Origin: Styela clava | Lineage: Eukaryota; Chordata; Ascidiacea; Stolidobranchia; Styelidae | Assembly: GCF_964204865.1 (NCBI RefSeq) | Contig: NC_135255.1 | Location: forward strand, 21,481,135 to 21,545,134 | Reading direction: 5' to 3' | DNA length: 64,000 nt | Part shown: one piece after another, positions 56,301-64,000 of the stretch | Layout: each line of letters begins with the position of its first letter | How positions within the stretch are numbered: position 1 is the stretch's first letter | The notes under the pieces: model-generated | Databases searched by the model: none | Told to the model about the DNA's origin: nothing | Seen by the model: the letters and a program-made list of their open reading frames with translations, nothing else | Translations under genes and position numbers: made by a program

Positions 56301-58608
56301 CTGGTCTTCTTACCTTGAGATGATTGAAATTCTTCTTCTTTTTCTGCGTGCCACAAAAGAAGGGAACTGGGCATTGCATTTGTCTGCTGTCCGTGCCATG
56401 TGTCCATGGATGTTCATCACTAACCGCAACAAATACGCCCGATACTTACCAATATATTATCTTGAGATGATGTCTCTTCAAGAGACCCACCCAGATGTTC
56501 ATAACATGTTTGTAAATGGAGAATTTGTGGTTCAGAGACAAGCACGCTATGGATTTTCACAAGTTGCATGTGATATGGCAATAGAGCAAACGTGCAACAG
56601 AGATACAAAAACGAAAGGTGGAATGGTAGGATTCACCCTCAACAAAAGTGCTTCTCAGAGGTGGATATTATCACACCCAGAAAGGGCACAAATAACAAAG
56701 GCATGCTTTGGGTATGCTGGGAGAGACTCGCAAGGGCGTGATAGGAAAGATCTTGATAAACCTCATTCTGTACGAGAAGAATCAGCCATTTGTCGCAATA
56801 TTGAGTGTATGGAAGGTTTTATAAACCCCTTTTTACGTGAATCTGAGGATCTTATACATATTGTTTCAGGAGTCGTAGTTCCCGAAGTAATTGCCAGTGA
56901 TATTATGACAGCTGAAGAGAGAGGAAGATTCTGCTTCACTCAGTTCTGCAAAGATCGGCTTTTATCAAACAAGAAAAGTTTTCATGATACTATAAGTAAT
57001 TTGAAATTAAAATCGTTTTCAAGTGTTGGAAAAATAATTAAGACCAAATGCAGTCAAAAGGAGATGGATTTAAAGTCTGGAAGAAATCTGATGGCGCGTC
57101 TTGCAATCATAGGAAGAGAGAGAGGTATCAAGATTGAGGATTTGCTCAAATACTCTCTTGGCCCTTTGCCCTTGTCGTTGGCATACACAGACGGAGGCCT
57201 AATGAGGACATCCAAAGCAAAACTGATGCATTACCTCTGCGAAAGTATACCATCTTCTATTGCTAAAGGATTACCAAGCGAATCAGTTTGGATACTAGAT
57301 GCAATGGCTGTTCTACAAAGCATCAACCACAGGAATATTCCCAAAACATTTGGAGATCTTGCCGCACTATACCTTTTGAAGTTAGTGAAAATTGCCCAGG
57401 AAAGTTGTGCAAAGGTTGTGCATCTCGTAATGGATAGATACCCCTCAATAAGCATTAAGAACGCAGAAAGACATCGGAGGGCTAAGCATCAAGCTGTTTG
57501 CCAAACAAGAGAAAATGAAATTTATTCAGAGAGCCAGAGGATACCACTTCAGTGGAAAAAGTACTTATCCTGCGGAAAAAACAAGGAGCTCCTGATGGAA
57601 TTTTTTATTAAATCTTGGAGTCAGAATGTCCAAAGTCTTGACTTCACACTGTTTATCGGCTATGCGGAATCTTGTCTGAAAATTTGCTTTGCTAGTACAT
57701 CGCATACTCCAACAATTGCAAGAGTAGATGAATTGGAATGCTCTCATGAAGAGGCTGACACCCGTCTAATGCTTCACGCTAAGTTTGCCGCTAACTCTTG
57801 CAACTCTATAGTAATCCAGTCACCAGACACGGACGTGCTCATACTGTGCATTGCAAAATATGACAATTTGGGTTGTTCTCTTTGGTTTGAAACTGGCGGT
57901 GCCAAAGGTAGACGGGTTATTGATGTTGGTGCCATACATTGTTATCTGAGCCAAATCCACCCATCGGCTCCAATGGCTATGGTAGGAGCACATGCAGATA
58001 GCGTGTCCTCCTTTTATGGAAAAGGAAAAGTGAAGCCCATCAAACTGGTGTTGGAGGAGTCAAAATTCATCGAGTTTATTGCTCAACTAGGAAGATCTTT
58101 TGACGTTAACGAGGCATCAATGAATAGAGCTGAGGAATTTGTTTGCTCGCTGTATGGAGAGAATATGAAAAATGTAAACGATGCCAGGGCACGTCTTTTC
58201 AAAATAGGCAAACACATGGATCACACCCTTCCACCCAACAGTGATTCACTGAAGGAGCATGTTCTGAGGGCAAATTACCAGGCAGCAATTCATCACCTTT
58301 GCCTAGAACCAAAGCCAATTATTCCTTCACCTATTGGCCATGGATGGGTTCTTGATGATGGCGTTTTGCAAGTTAAATGGATGGATCTACTTCCAGCCCC
58401 CAAATCAGTTCTTGAGTTGGCAAACTGCAAGTGCAAGAAGAATAGGTGCCAAACTAATTTATGCACATGTATCAAAAACAACCTCAATTGTACAGAATTT
58501 TGTTTTTGTGTTGACTGCCAAAACCAGTGTGAACTAATAGAGGAAAAGTCGATTTTCGAAACCGAGACAGTTGAAAATGAATTAGATATTGAAATTATAA
58601 TTTATTAG
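44159..58608 (+). CDS. XPG-like nuclease/CXC-domain gene of the Academ-like element
   Basis: Exons 44159-44316, 52902-53035, 53274-53515 and 54339-58608 join in consistent phase (about 1600 codons). Exons 1-3 and early exon 4 are Cys/His-rich, with the repeated motif YHRCCYQRYT (exon 2) and YHSSCYQGYT (exon 4). The C-terminal third has HEEADTRLMLHAK, SPDTDVLILCIAKY and GAHADSVSSFYGKGKVKP. These acidic motifs are arranged as in FEN1/XPG-like nucleases and match a multi-copy metazoan family that reads HA-TGCD-xS in the last block. The end (CKCKKNRC to CVDCQNQC) is a ten-Cys cluster of tesmin/TSO1 CXC type. A run of eight T (55660-55667) shifts the frame by +1; one T fewer would restore it. Inferred role: transposase/nuclease. 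Confidence 0.78.
44339..44977 (-). repeat. BEL-B 3' LTR (639 bp)
   Basis: Identical to the 5' LTR except for three noticed substitutions and an extra 6 bp near 44628 (ACAATGACAAGC versus ACAAGC). Confidence 0.95.
45152..48106 (-). CDS. BEL-B pol, RT core, RNase H, integrase, DUF5641
   Basis: Continues pol after the duplication: PIAVSCDIRQMFHRILVKRE, NFYVDDGLFSKD (catalytic YVDD), FDPLGYVQPF, RNase H-like LHVFCDASSFAYGTCAYLK and VFFYTDSMTVLRMI. Integrase zinc region YHCEHGHCGSNQVQAYLL to CMPCKIRSARPG, then catalytic FVDYFGPIKV (D), MYSDNGTNFIAGSKAL (D) and GVVERLIREVKKIL (E). Ends DILPRGSWPMAVVDEVYPD and KICLLELD, the DUF5641-type tail. All catalytic residues are in place. The only visible defect upstream is the 38-bp duplication. 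Confidence 0.92.
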   Translation of the reverse strand, partial: DGKSLNKNLLSGPDFNNSLVGVLLRFRLNPIAVSCDIRQMFHRILVKREDTQSLRFLWFPTHDLTKPVSQFRMLSHAFGTTCSPSIATFALRKVAEDNLSNADPTAVQCIYSNFYVDDGLFSKDTVEETSTLVRQTIGLLATGGFQLTKFSSNEPEVLQCVSEEDEAPVAHALELGDDAVSRTLGLNWNAATDQFVVIVRIQERPPTRRGILSMVSQIFDPLGYVQPFVLAARIILQDLCYEEFQWDDTITGPHRDKWEEWSSKLPSLNGLSFCRCYRPKGFTPSTFQLHVFCDASSFAYGTCAYLKIIDDAGNIHTAFVKGSSRVAPKKVVTIPRLELTAAVAATELARCIKLELNEVITDVFFYTDSMTVLRMINSRSERFKTFVANRLNTIHLLSQPRQWHHVDTKSNPADIASRGLMPDKCHKADCWFKGPSFLRSKEPLRNSHISETIEDSEICSEVKVNYEISYKDKNSTIQQPGLMLLLKRYSKFERLISSVIWLQRFKTYMIGKLLHRSDSPVTGCFTVAERENATIDIVKLIQTDSLSAELCYFKDMMSSGPPPSDRKRSKSPFAKELLQCNSYVADGILRVGGRLRQSELQPDQRNPVILPPYHHATRLLIDYYHCEHGHCGSNQVQAYLLQKYWILHLQSAVAKVLRECMPCKIRSARPGKQWMSDMPAVRLCTGNRPFFHSFVDYFGPIKVKLGRSEHKRYGVIFTCLSNRAIHLEVAESLDTSAFLQAFFRFVSRRARPAHMYSDNGTNFIAGSKALKDEITNWNKKQIDNAFAQKGIQWHFSPPLASHQNGVVERLIREVKKILRNMLDDKPLTDYSLWSFLAGVESILNDRPLTRVSNDPRDLHALSPNSILLSKLDPDLPPDVFLRADEYRQGYRHVQRLLDIFWQRFTREYLPLLQKRSKWFHPSPNLKPGNLVLMCDDILPRGSWPMAVVDEVYPDRLGIVRRVKVRTSKSTFMRDVRKICLLELD
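48107..48182. repeat. 38-bp tandem duplication inside BEL-B RT
   Basis: Two identical copies (48107-48144, 48145-48182) of a unit starting AAACTCTGCTGAACTGTCAA. Because 38 is not a multiple of three, the duplication shifts the pol frame within the RT domain, between FDSSAEF and the SGPDFNNSL-type sequence. Confidence 0.95.
48107..49770 (-). CDS. BEL-B pol, zinc knuckles to RT N-terminus
   Basis: Begins in a +1 frame relative to gag with NLLCYLCKGDHILMRC and CYNCMSSKKHFSSSC (two zinc-knuckle-like motifs). Then comes AIAFLDLGS-type protease sequence (TIAFLDLGSQRSFCSTRLA), a long variable linker, and RT start RTWFIPHHATRQSKFRVVFD. At 48107-48182 a 38-bp segment is duplicated in tandem, and the frame then runs out of register. 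Acts with the downstream pol part as protease and reverse transcriptase if translated. Confidence 0.85.
49742..51958 (-). CDS. BEL-B gag (738 aa)
   Basis: Starts MASNVSKDIVDESSGDI. Residues about 155-205 form a charged coiled coil (RRLEKSRMLKLEALQERELA, then QKQRLAEMKAKFKEQQAQLL). A long Pro/Ser/Thr-rich middle follows, then the DUF1759-type core (LPALDKVEFAGDPLEYHAFI, EAYEVIKHLQMADDPAQAF, LEFHFGNRSLI). It ends in a Lys/Asn-rich tail. Gag would assemble the particle. The frame closes at 49742 just before the zinc knuckles, which in BEL elements usually continue the same polyprotein. The next frame is +1 and overlaps by about 29 bases. Confidence 0.88.
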   Translation of the reverse strand: MASNVSKDIVDESSGDITIPAVQARQFSLGQTIKDDHLRQANDHYGQTFTDLNNIFAQLILNKQNQQSVTLHYQKVCDHLNSWKIYLENYILNNGLDQHVAKLHLTQVVDKLKSCDMIYRQYLDFCVKEADISYISKRSISHSSKSKSSSSSYRRLEKSRMLKLEALQERELAAQKQRLAEMKAKFKEQQAQLLDELSSDRDSSTSKSILDVDTVISAQDVKFSHSTEVSQRPSSVPLLSNNNLENAGIRSYLNSSFDVLQPSYYPLSTVNAVQSSTPCSVVESNQFSNANISQLPYSAPNFVDNNFSAIIPTPVISTAVITVPDRFTGPVYSQPINSVPQRLIAPADTMSFDYNRPDIFSHVNVTMPVVSQAHTSAYFSTFCSSFPQAGPNTITTVSSLPPGPVYTNSSQQITSVLPPLTRPVGPYFPHPTISNALCTNTATIPSFIPPYMSSSQLPHPTVMRQPSLPSPNFIHHQAASKDDLYLLGRNIQQEFRLPALDKVEFAGDPLEYHAFIRSFYNTIGRLTSDPSTLLAQLFAHCKGEAYEVIKHLQMADDPAQAFHAAKDTLEFHFGNRSLIISTFIKQLTEGPKIRVNDVRGLCRLSSQMRNCSIVFDNWNAGNLLDAPAYLVAIFERLPPNMRTDYVMNGTWTSFTIPSFNHLLKFIESRARLYNTFYGRTLAELATKSSGHKGYINKRPSKFSTFTTLSTPKSEPNFKQNYNKTNNSGKNGKSALLSL
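52021..52653 (-). repeat. BEL-B 5' LTR (633 bp)
   Basis: Partner of 44339-44977. On the minus strand it precedes the gag ATG at 51958. Confidence 0.95.
52659..52901 (+). other. Academ-like gene intron 1, 3' part
   Basis: Intron sequence following BEL-B up to the acceptor of exon 2. Together with 44317-44333 it would form the pre-insertion intron of roughly 0.27 kb. Confidence 0.65.
52902..53035 (+). CDS. Academ-like gene exon 2
   Basis: Acceptor TTTTAG, donor gtata. Encodes YFTSEESGNVPPIPPNAG and YHRCCYQRYTCKNKMGRR. The donor is weak, so the boundary is less certain than the others. Confidence 0.65.
53274..53515 (+). CDS. Academ-like gene exon 3
   Basis: Acceptor GTTTTAG, donor gtgagt. Encodes CTICGITRFKRNKVTGKR and LEKLTRCQTLEAGCLLEAAK, a CxxC-containing block found in the same order in relatives. 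Confidence 0.75.
53574..54266. mobile_element. hAT MITE in intron 3 of the Academ-like gene
   Basis: Ends TAGGGCTGTCCAAG and, inverted, TAGGGCTGTTCAAAATCG, with AATCGAAT/ATTCGATT subterminal motifs. Exact 8-bp duplication gtcaccag at 53566-53573 and 54267-54274. 693 bp, no coding capacity. It shares TAGGGxTG termini with hAT-1 and hAT-2. Confidence 0.9.
54339..58608 (+). CDS. Academ-like gene exon 4 (most of the protein)
   Basis: Acceptor AATTTCAG. Starts ILLLQLRDVDPVASEVRYHS and runs to the stop at 58606-58608. The only disruption visible is the T8 run at 55660-55667, which closes the first frame at 55685 while the second continues NLFFPTWTGFNTKLVQNV. Contains the XPG-like motifs (about 57740-58030) and the CXC cluster (about 58425-58535). 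Confidence 0.8.
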
Positions 58609-59206
58609 ATTCTTACAGATATGTGATAGTGTCATTCATTCATTCAATTTTCTTGACTTTTCGGTGTCAATTTCTCTTTTTTCATTATTAGTGTTTTTGT
58701 GACTTCATTGCATAAAAATAAATGCGCTTGATGGCTTTTATAAAATAAATGCAACATCTTATACCGTTCTTTGTTGCTTGTGCGAGGGAGGCTGATTTTG
58801 GTCAGACAAAACGCTGCAGAAATATATTAGTGTTAAATGCAGCTGGGCTCTTGAATTGCATAGTTCTTTTGCTGTATTGTAAACCTATGGTTATTGATTT
58901 TCTGGGAACCGCCTTATATCGAATTTAGCACCAGGGTTTTAACCGATTAACTTGTGTTTTTGTGCTTAAGGTAATAATTTGTGATTTTATCGCATAAAAA
59001 ATTGATGTGTTCGATGGCATATATGAAATGAAAGCGACGTTCCATGCTCTGTCGTTTTAAGCCTATGATCATTGATTTTCGGGGAATCCCCTTGATATCC
59101 AACTTTTGCATCACGATTTTTGAAGCCCGATTTACAGAAAATGTGCAACTTCCGTTAGTGGGAACAAGCTGTAATGCGTTCAGTATGTCCATTTTGATAC
59201 AAAACT
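58609..59206 (+). other. Academ-like element 3' untranslated region
   Basis: AT-rich sequence after the stop, with AATAAATG near 58720-58750 as possible polyadenylation signals. Two related AACCTATGGTTATTGATTTTC / AAGCCTATGATCATTGATTTTC-type blocks occur about 180 bp apart (58882 and 59060), a partial internal duplication. No second gene. Confidence 0.5.
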
Positions 59207-59284
59207 GAAGAATAAATATAGTTACCAGATGTGCGCTACGAAACTCACTTTCTAGGCGTTTTTCAGGGCCTCGGCTCGCGGCCT
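59207..59284 (-). repeat. Right terminal inverted repeat of the Academ-like element
   Basis: Inverse of the left end: GGTAAC, ATGTGCGCTACGAAACT, spacer, then GGCCTCGGCTCGCGGCCT. The spacer is several bases longer than on the left. Confidence 0.8.
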
Positions 59285-59289
59285 AATAT

Positions 59290-59800
59290 GGTTAACATTG
59301 TAATAATATTATTAAGAGTAAAATGACTGGATATCAATATTCTGGTTGCCTGTAATAGTTGCTATCAGAAACCCTGATCTAAGCAGCCTCAAATATATAT
59401 GTTCAACTATATATTATCACAATTCATAACTTATAGGATACTGGCCAAGGTTTTTTAATATTAAGTTGTTTTGAGGAGGAATAGGTAAGAATCAATTCAT
59501 AGTAGTTGATAGGAAAATGAATATCATGGTGAGTAGAGACTATATAAAGGCTGATTATATTGTCTCCTTGCGTTGGCAAATCTCATGGTAATTGTCACTA
59601 AGTGAGAGTAAATGATCCAAGTTGTTTGATTCAGGCCAATAATATATTGATGATGATATATTGGTCAAAATTGAAAATTCCGTGAATACTTGTTGTATCG
59701 CTGATTCCATGCAACATGCACAGGTCAAAATATTAATACAAATATTATAAATTACACAGGGCATTCAAAGAGTATTTATTTCGGGTACTCTAGATCAAGA
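59290..59800. other. Unassigned AT-rich DNA
   Basis: Nothing that I recognise. It includes 3' non-coding sequence of the adjoining LINE fragment near its right side. Confidence 0.4.
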
Positions 59801-59842
59801 CATCGTTTGAGCTGGCAATGCGAAGGGAATTCCAAATCCACA

Positions 59843-60350
59843 TTAATCGGATGTGACGATAGCAGAATGGTAAAGAGAAAGCATGAATTTCTTATATTTA
59901 ACTTTGAAGGTGTCATAAGATGACTGGCGTAAGCTCTGGGGAATGCTATTCCAGATTACAACACCCTTGTATTTCAAGGAGTTCTGGCATTTGCCTAATG
60001 TAAATCGGGGTAGAAATAAATTGGAATTGTTCGAAGAGCGAGTATTATGCTCATGCGTGTTACTAAGCGAGACGAAATAGTCGGAAAAGGCTGATTGCAA
60101 TTGATCATTGTGGAATAGATGCATACGTTTTGAAATCTCTAGTTTATAAATATCAGACAATTCAAGAATCCCGGTCTTATGGTATAGAGTGTTTAAGTTA
60201 GAACGAATGGGAGCCCTAGAAAGAATTCTAATAGCCCTATTCTGTGAAGTCTCTAATTTATGCAAGCTTGTTTTGGTAGCGGCGCCCCATGCAACTATGG
60301 CATATGCGATTGAAAGAGGGGAAAGTAGACAGTTCGCAAAGTTTTGTACT
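59843..60350 (-). pseudogene. LINE fragment, RT C-terminal region
   Basis: Minus strand: IAYAIVAWGAATKTSLHKLE, QNRAIRILSRAPIRSNLNTL, ILELSDIYKLEISKRMHLF, HNTRSSNNSNLFLPRFTLGK and VVIWNSIPQSLRQSSYDTFK. This is the conserved C-terminal stretch of CR1/L2-like non-LTR retrotransposon ORF2. Nothing N-terminal to it is present, so the copy is 5'-truncated near 60350-60400, as usual for LINEs. Confidence 0.8.
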
Positions 60351-60466
60351 GTACTCAGATATTTTATTTCCGTCGTGCATGAAATATTGTAGCGACACAA
60401 GTAATAAGAAAAAAAAATGCTAACAAAAAGATCAATTGAAATAGAAAGGCACACAAAAGGCCGCAA

Positions 60467-61133
60467 AATACTACCAGAGTCATCGTGTCAGCGACACCGT
60501 GTTTGCTGAGTTCAACAGCAGATAACGTCGAATAAAATAAACTAATTATTCTTTAACAAAAATGGGAATACAATTTAGCAAAATAAAATCGAGAGAGTCA
60601 AGACTCAAGAGATTACTGATTATAGTAACTAACTGTAGTAATTACTGATTATATAGTTACAGTCAGTTTAGCTTATTAACGTAATGCTCAGATGAGCGCA
60701 GAGAAAACAACATGACGCTGCAAATTTCAGATAACAGAAGGGGAATTCCCAACAACTGCTTTTGGGTACATCAATAATATTCGGGCGAGAGAAAAAACCA
60801 TTTCGAAGTTTTAGAAACAGAGTAATAAAGAATAATTGATAATTATTAATACATAATGAAGGAAATTAATCATCAAATATGCTTTTGTTTTAGGTATAAG
60901 ATTTATATATACCGGTACCGAGTTGAAGTGCTACAGCAAAGAAATAACCGAATGCTCAGGATATTCAAAATTATACCATCAACGAATAGTGATATTGACA
61001 ATGCCGTTCGCATTGCAGCATTGTTTATATATTTTGGAAACAGTGCTAAAAGAAACAAATGAAGACAATATAGGTGTTTTGCAGTATTCATCTTTTCATA
61101 AATCTGAAACAGATAGTCCTAACAAAGGCCAAA
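60467..61133. other. Unassigned AT-rich DNA between LINE pieces
   Basis: Contains ATTACTGATTATA-type words near 60610-60660 resembling the tail of the dispersed repeat at 8820 and 15969, and an isolated TATACCGGTACCG near 60908. No gene. Confidence 0.4.
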
Positions 61134-63682
61134 TTACTGACAGATATAAGCATCAAGGTAAAGATGTTTTAATTCTTGTTTAAATGGATAATAATTTTTA
61201 GAACGAATAGAATCAGGAAGCGTATTCCATAGTTTCACACCCACAAATTTTATAGTGTTTTGTGTAAGATTAGAAGAATAACGGGTTACATAATAAGAGC
61301 TGTAGGTAGCGGATCGAGTTGCATATGAATGTATAGCTCTTTGTTTAAAAAAATAATTAGTGAATGCAATAGGCAGTTCATTATTCTGCTGCTGATGCAT
61401 AATTTTTAGTACTTCAATTTTATAGATATCTGCCATTTTAATTATTTGCATTTTATGATAATGAGAGTCTAATTTTGATCGAGGTCCGGCATTAGTAAGT
61501 GCACGAATTGCCCTGTTTTGCATTTTTCAATGCGATGTAATGAAGTTTTGTTAGCTGATCCTCAAGCTACGATGCCATATTGAATATGGGACTGACACAA
61601 GGCGTAATAAACTAAGCGTAATGTTGACATTGAAGCATACCGTTTAAGTCTATAAAGCATCCCTATAGACTTGGATAATTTAACAACAATGTTGGATATT
61701 TGAATATCCCATTGCATTTTACTGTCAAGGTGGATGCCTAAATATTTGTAATAATTGACATTCTCAAGAACAGTGCCCTCAATTTCAAGTTTTAAAGTAA
61801 CCTTGGTGTTTCGTTTTATTGGTGATATTAGCATGGTCTTAGATTTGTTAACATTAAGAGTTAGTTTGTTAAGTTTCATCCAATTAGCTACTTTATTTAT
61901 TTCAGTGTTAGCCTTTGACTAATCCATTAGCCTTTTATGGATTAAACGCTCAAATATTTTATCAATAGAAGATAGAATAGATATAGGTCTATAGTTTGAC
62001 AACTGTTTTTTATTGCCAGATTTAAAGATCGGAACCACTCTGGCTATCTTCAGTGAAGATGGAAATATGCCAAATTGAAGGGAACTATTGAAAAACTCTG
62101 TTAGACATGGAGATATGATGTCCACAGCATACTTGAGGAAATGACAGGGAATGTTGTCTACCCCCACTGCCTTGCCCGCCTTAAGACTCGAAATTTCAGT
62201 CGCCAATTCGATTACTGTAGCTGGACTCAGAAATATGGATTGATTTATTCGTTTGTCAAGATACATTTTAAAACCGACCATATCATTAGAGAATTTACCA
62301 GAGAGGCTGGATCCAACAGTTGAAAAGTACTTATTGAATTCTTGTACTATGAAATGACTATCCCTAATGATGCAGCCGTTATCAAGATGAATTTCATCAA
62401 CATTATGCCTCAATTTATTCTTTCTGGAGGTAATCTGATTAACGATTCGCCATGTAGACTTTGGGTTGCCTTTGCTTTGAGCGATCAGGTTTTGATAATA
62501 CAATTGCTTTGCATTGTCAATTGTATGAGTCAGTAAGTTACGATACTTTTTAAAAAATGAGCATTGAGAACGATTGCCCTTCAGGTAGTGGGATTCGAAC
62601 ATCTTACGCCTGTGGCGAATACTAATAAGTATTCCTTTGGAAATCCTTGGGTTTTATTTTTTTTTTCACGACGCGACAACGGTCTAAATGGTGCATGGCG
62701 GTGGATTAAACAGAGCAACAAAAGAATTTGTGAATTCTTCAAATAATGTGTCAAAATTTTGAGAATTCAAGTCCAACGCAGCAAAGTGATTATTAATTAA
62801 GTCGTGTGTATCTGACCGAAATGCATCAATGGAAAATGCAGACATATCCCTTATCATGACAAGCTCATTGTTGGTTGATGGTTTGATGCCATTAACACAG
62901 CACATTAAAGGAAAGTGATCAGTGATGTTGGATAATATAACATAAGGATCTAATTTTAGGTGAGTCATGTTGGTATATATATGATCTATGAGTGTCCTTG
63001 AGGTTCTGGTAACCCTTGTAGGCTTTGTAATAAGAGAAATAGTGTTGTGAGCAACAAGCATATTAATATAATTGGTGATTTGGGGACAAGGTCTTGTTGC
63101 AAGTAGTTTTATGTTGAGATCTCCCACTATTATAAAATGTTTTTTTTGTCAATTTGGTGAGGCAGTTTTCGAATATGTTTGTGAAAGCAGGAATATCGTT
63201 TCTTGGGTGTTTATATATAATGCCGATGGTCAACTTATTGGATATGTTTTCCAAGTCTATATCGAGCCATATATCTTCACAGTTAATATAATTTAAATGA
63301 TATTCATCGACTTTGTAAATTTGATATCATTTCTGATAAAAGCGCCCACTCCGCCTGCCTTGGAGGCAGACGGTGTGTGTACGAATCTATAACCGTCGAT
63401 GCTTATATTATCAAAATAATCACTATATAATTTGATTTCGCTCACTGCTATTATATGGGGGGAGGGAGATAGATTAGGAAATAGCGTAGTTAGTTGATCA
63501 GTATTTTTTCTAATCGACCGAATATTAGTGTGGATAATTGTCAAGCCCGAATTAGTTTGGATATCTTTCAGATCAGTTACTTCAATGTTGCTGCAATCAC
63601 AACCACTATTTGAATTTAGGTATTTTAAACTATTAGAACCATTATCACTATAATCTAACAAATAATCACAATGATTCGGCAT
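61134..63682 (-). pseudogene. CR1/L2-like LINE ORF2 with deleted RT core
   Basis: Read on the minus strand. First is the AP-endonuclease (63682-62684, two frame breaks): TNIRSIRKNTDQLTTLFPNL, FVHTPSASKAGGVGAFIRND, GIIYKHPRND, GDLNIKLL and TLIDHIYTNM. Then RT (62602-61919): GKAVGVDNIPCHFLKYAVD and PIFKSGNKKQLSNYRPISIL. The sequence jumps from FERLIHKRLMD straight to SKANTEINKVANWMKLNKLT, so the stretch with the catalytic (F/Y)xDD box is missing. Next come YYKYLGIHLDSKMQWDIQI (to 61562), and C-terminal MQNRAIRALTNAGPRSKLDS and VGVKLWNTLPDSIRSKNYYP after another break near 61535-61560. Not functional. Confidence 0.85.
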
Positions 63683-63732
63683 TTACGTATATGGAAATAT
63701 AAGTGCCTTAACTTCCCTAGAATCCCGACTGA

Positions 63733-64000
63733 TCATGATAGCTTTTTGTGCATTTCTGTGGTATGAAGGTTCCATTTTAATTGATTGTCAATAACAAGGC
63801 CAAGGTATTTATGGAACTGGGTAATTTCTAGTGTGATACCCTTCATTTTGATTGAGAAGTTAGTGTGTTTAGCAAGGGGTTTTCGGCTGAACAACATGAA
63901 TTTGGATTTTTGTATATTCACTGTTAGTTTGTTGCAAGTCATCCAATCATATACTTTATTTAATTCAGTGTTCACCTTCTCTTGGAGCGTACACAAGTCT
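63733..64000 (-). pseudogene. Second LINE RT fragment, continues past window
   Basis: Minus strand: LQEKVNTELNKVYDWMTCNK, LTVNIQKSKFMLFSRKP and FHKYLGLVIDNQLKWNLHTT. This is the RT region just after the catalytic box of a LINE related to, but distinct from, the one at 61134-63682. It is cut at about 63733 on its 3' side, and its upstream part lies beyond the window end. Confidence 0.75.

Larger units (their letters stand above)
43528..59284 (+). mobile_element. Large TIR-flanked element with XPG-like/CXC gene (Academ-like)
   Basis: Left end AGGCCGCGAGCCGAGGCC (43528-43545) is repeated exactly, inverted, at 59267-59284. Each copy is followed inward, after a short variable spacer, by a second block, AGTTTCGTGGCGCACATA left and AGTTTCGTAGCGCACAT right, then GGTAACTA. 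A 5-bp aatat abuts both ends (43523-43527, 59285-59289) and is a candidate target duplication. Inside is a single four-exon gene of about 1600 codons. Subtracting BEL-B and the intron-3 MITE leaves about 6.7 kb. A FEN1/XPG-like nuclease plus Cys-rich domain inside TIRs points to the Academ superfamily, but I cannot confirm this by search. Confidence 0.75.

Noticed and set aside
43523-59289. TTAA- or TA-type duplication for the Academ-like element
   Set aside because: The ends can be read with TA inside the repeat, but the only direct repeat shared by both flanks is aatat. The exact border could still be off by a base or two.
1-64000. tRNA, rRNA or other structured RNA genes
   Set aside because: No cloverleaf-like or rRNA-like sequence was recognised by eye. 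A covariance-model search would be decisive but could not be run.

Overview
The window is a transposon-dense stretch of an animal genome, apparently a non-mammalian metazoan and probably a marine invertebrate. The evidence is two BEL/Pao LTR retrotransposons, several hAT elements, a PIF/Harbinger element with its Myb-like partner gene, THAP/HTH transposase remains, CR1/L2-like LINE pieces, spliced genes with GT/AG introns, and AT-rich DNA. I cannot name the species. I see no rRNA, tRNA, CRISPR array or bacterial-type operon. I recognise no ordinary host gene, apart from possible exon debris at the far left and near 13.6 kb.

Region by region. 0-13.6 kb holds old, broken material: a zinc-finger (CxxC) pseudogene split by a 1.06-kb hAT insertion with a perfect 8-bp target duplication, a hAT MITE, THAP fragments, a hAT remnant, and a decayed THAP + helix-turn-helix transposase gene. 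13.7-37.5 kb is a nest of insertions. A dead hAT (hAT-1) abuts a LINE-tail-like repeat. Into that repeat went BEL-A (16109-24095, 5-bp duplication cccat), and BEL-A itself was hit by a hAT MITE. The next segment received a 12.8-kb hAT (hAT-2, 24636-37462, 8-bp duplication atgacaac). hAT-2 keeps an apparently open five-exon transposase gene. Its first intron carries an 8.5-kb foldback-type element (27241-35760, 9-bp duplication aaatttgcc) made of two opposed arrays of a 72-bp (24-codon) repeat around a 4.5-kb loop. The loop contains further MITEs and a GCCCG-rich element.

37.5-43.5 kb carries a PIF/Harbinger element whose six-exon transposase has an open frame and all three catalytic acidic residues, plus a convergent five-exon Myb/SANT-like gene. 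43.5-59.3 kb is the most interesting unit. A four-exon gene of about 1600 codons has an N-terminal Cys/His-rich region, a FEN1/XPG-like nuclease domain and a C-terminal tesmin/TSO1-like CXC cysteine cluster. It lies between matching terminal inverted repeats with a possible 5-bp target duplication (aatat), so it looks like a very large DNA transposon, most plausibly of the Academ type. Its first intron holds BEL-B (44339-52653, duplication actgt, nearly identical LTRs) and its third intron holds a hAT MITE (duplication gtcaccag). 59.8-64 kb has three minus-strand LINE pieces.

How the genes relate: they do not form a pathway. Each codes for the movement of its own element. The insertion order can be read from intact target-site duplications: the Academ-like element predates BEL-B and the intron-3 MITE; hAT-2 predates the foldback element; BEL-A predates its MITE.
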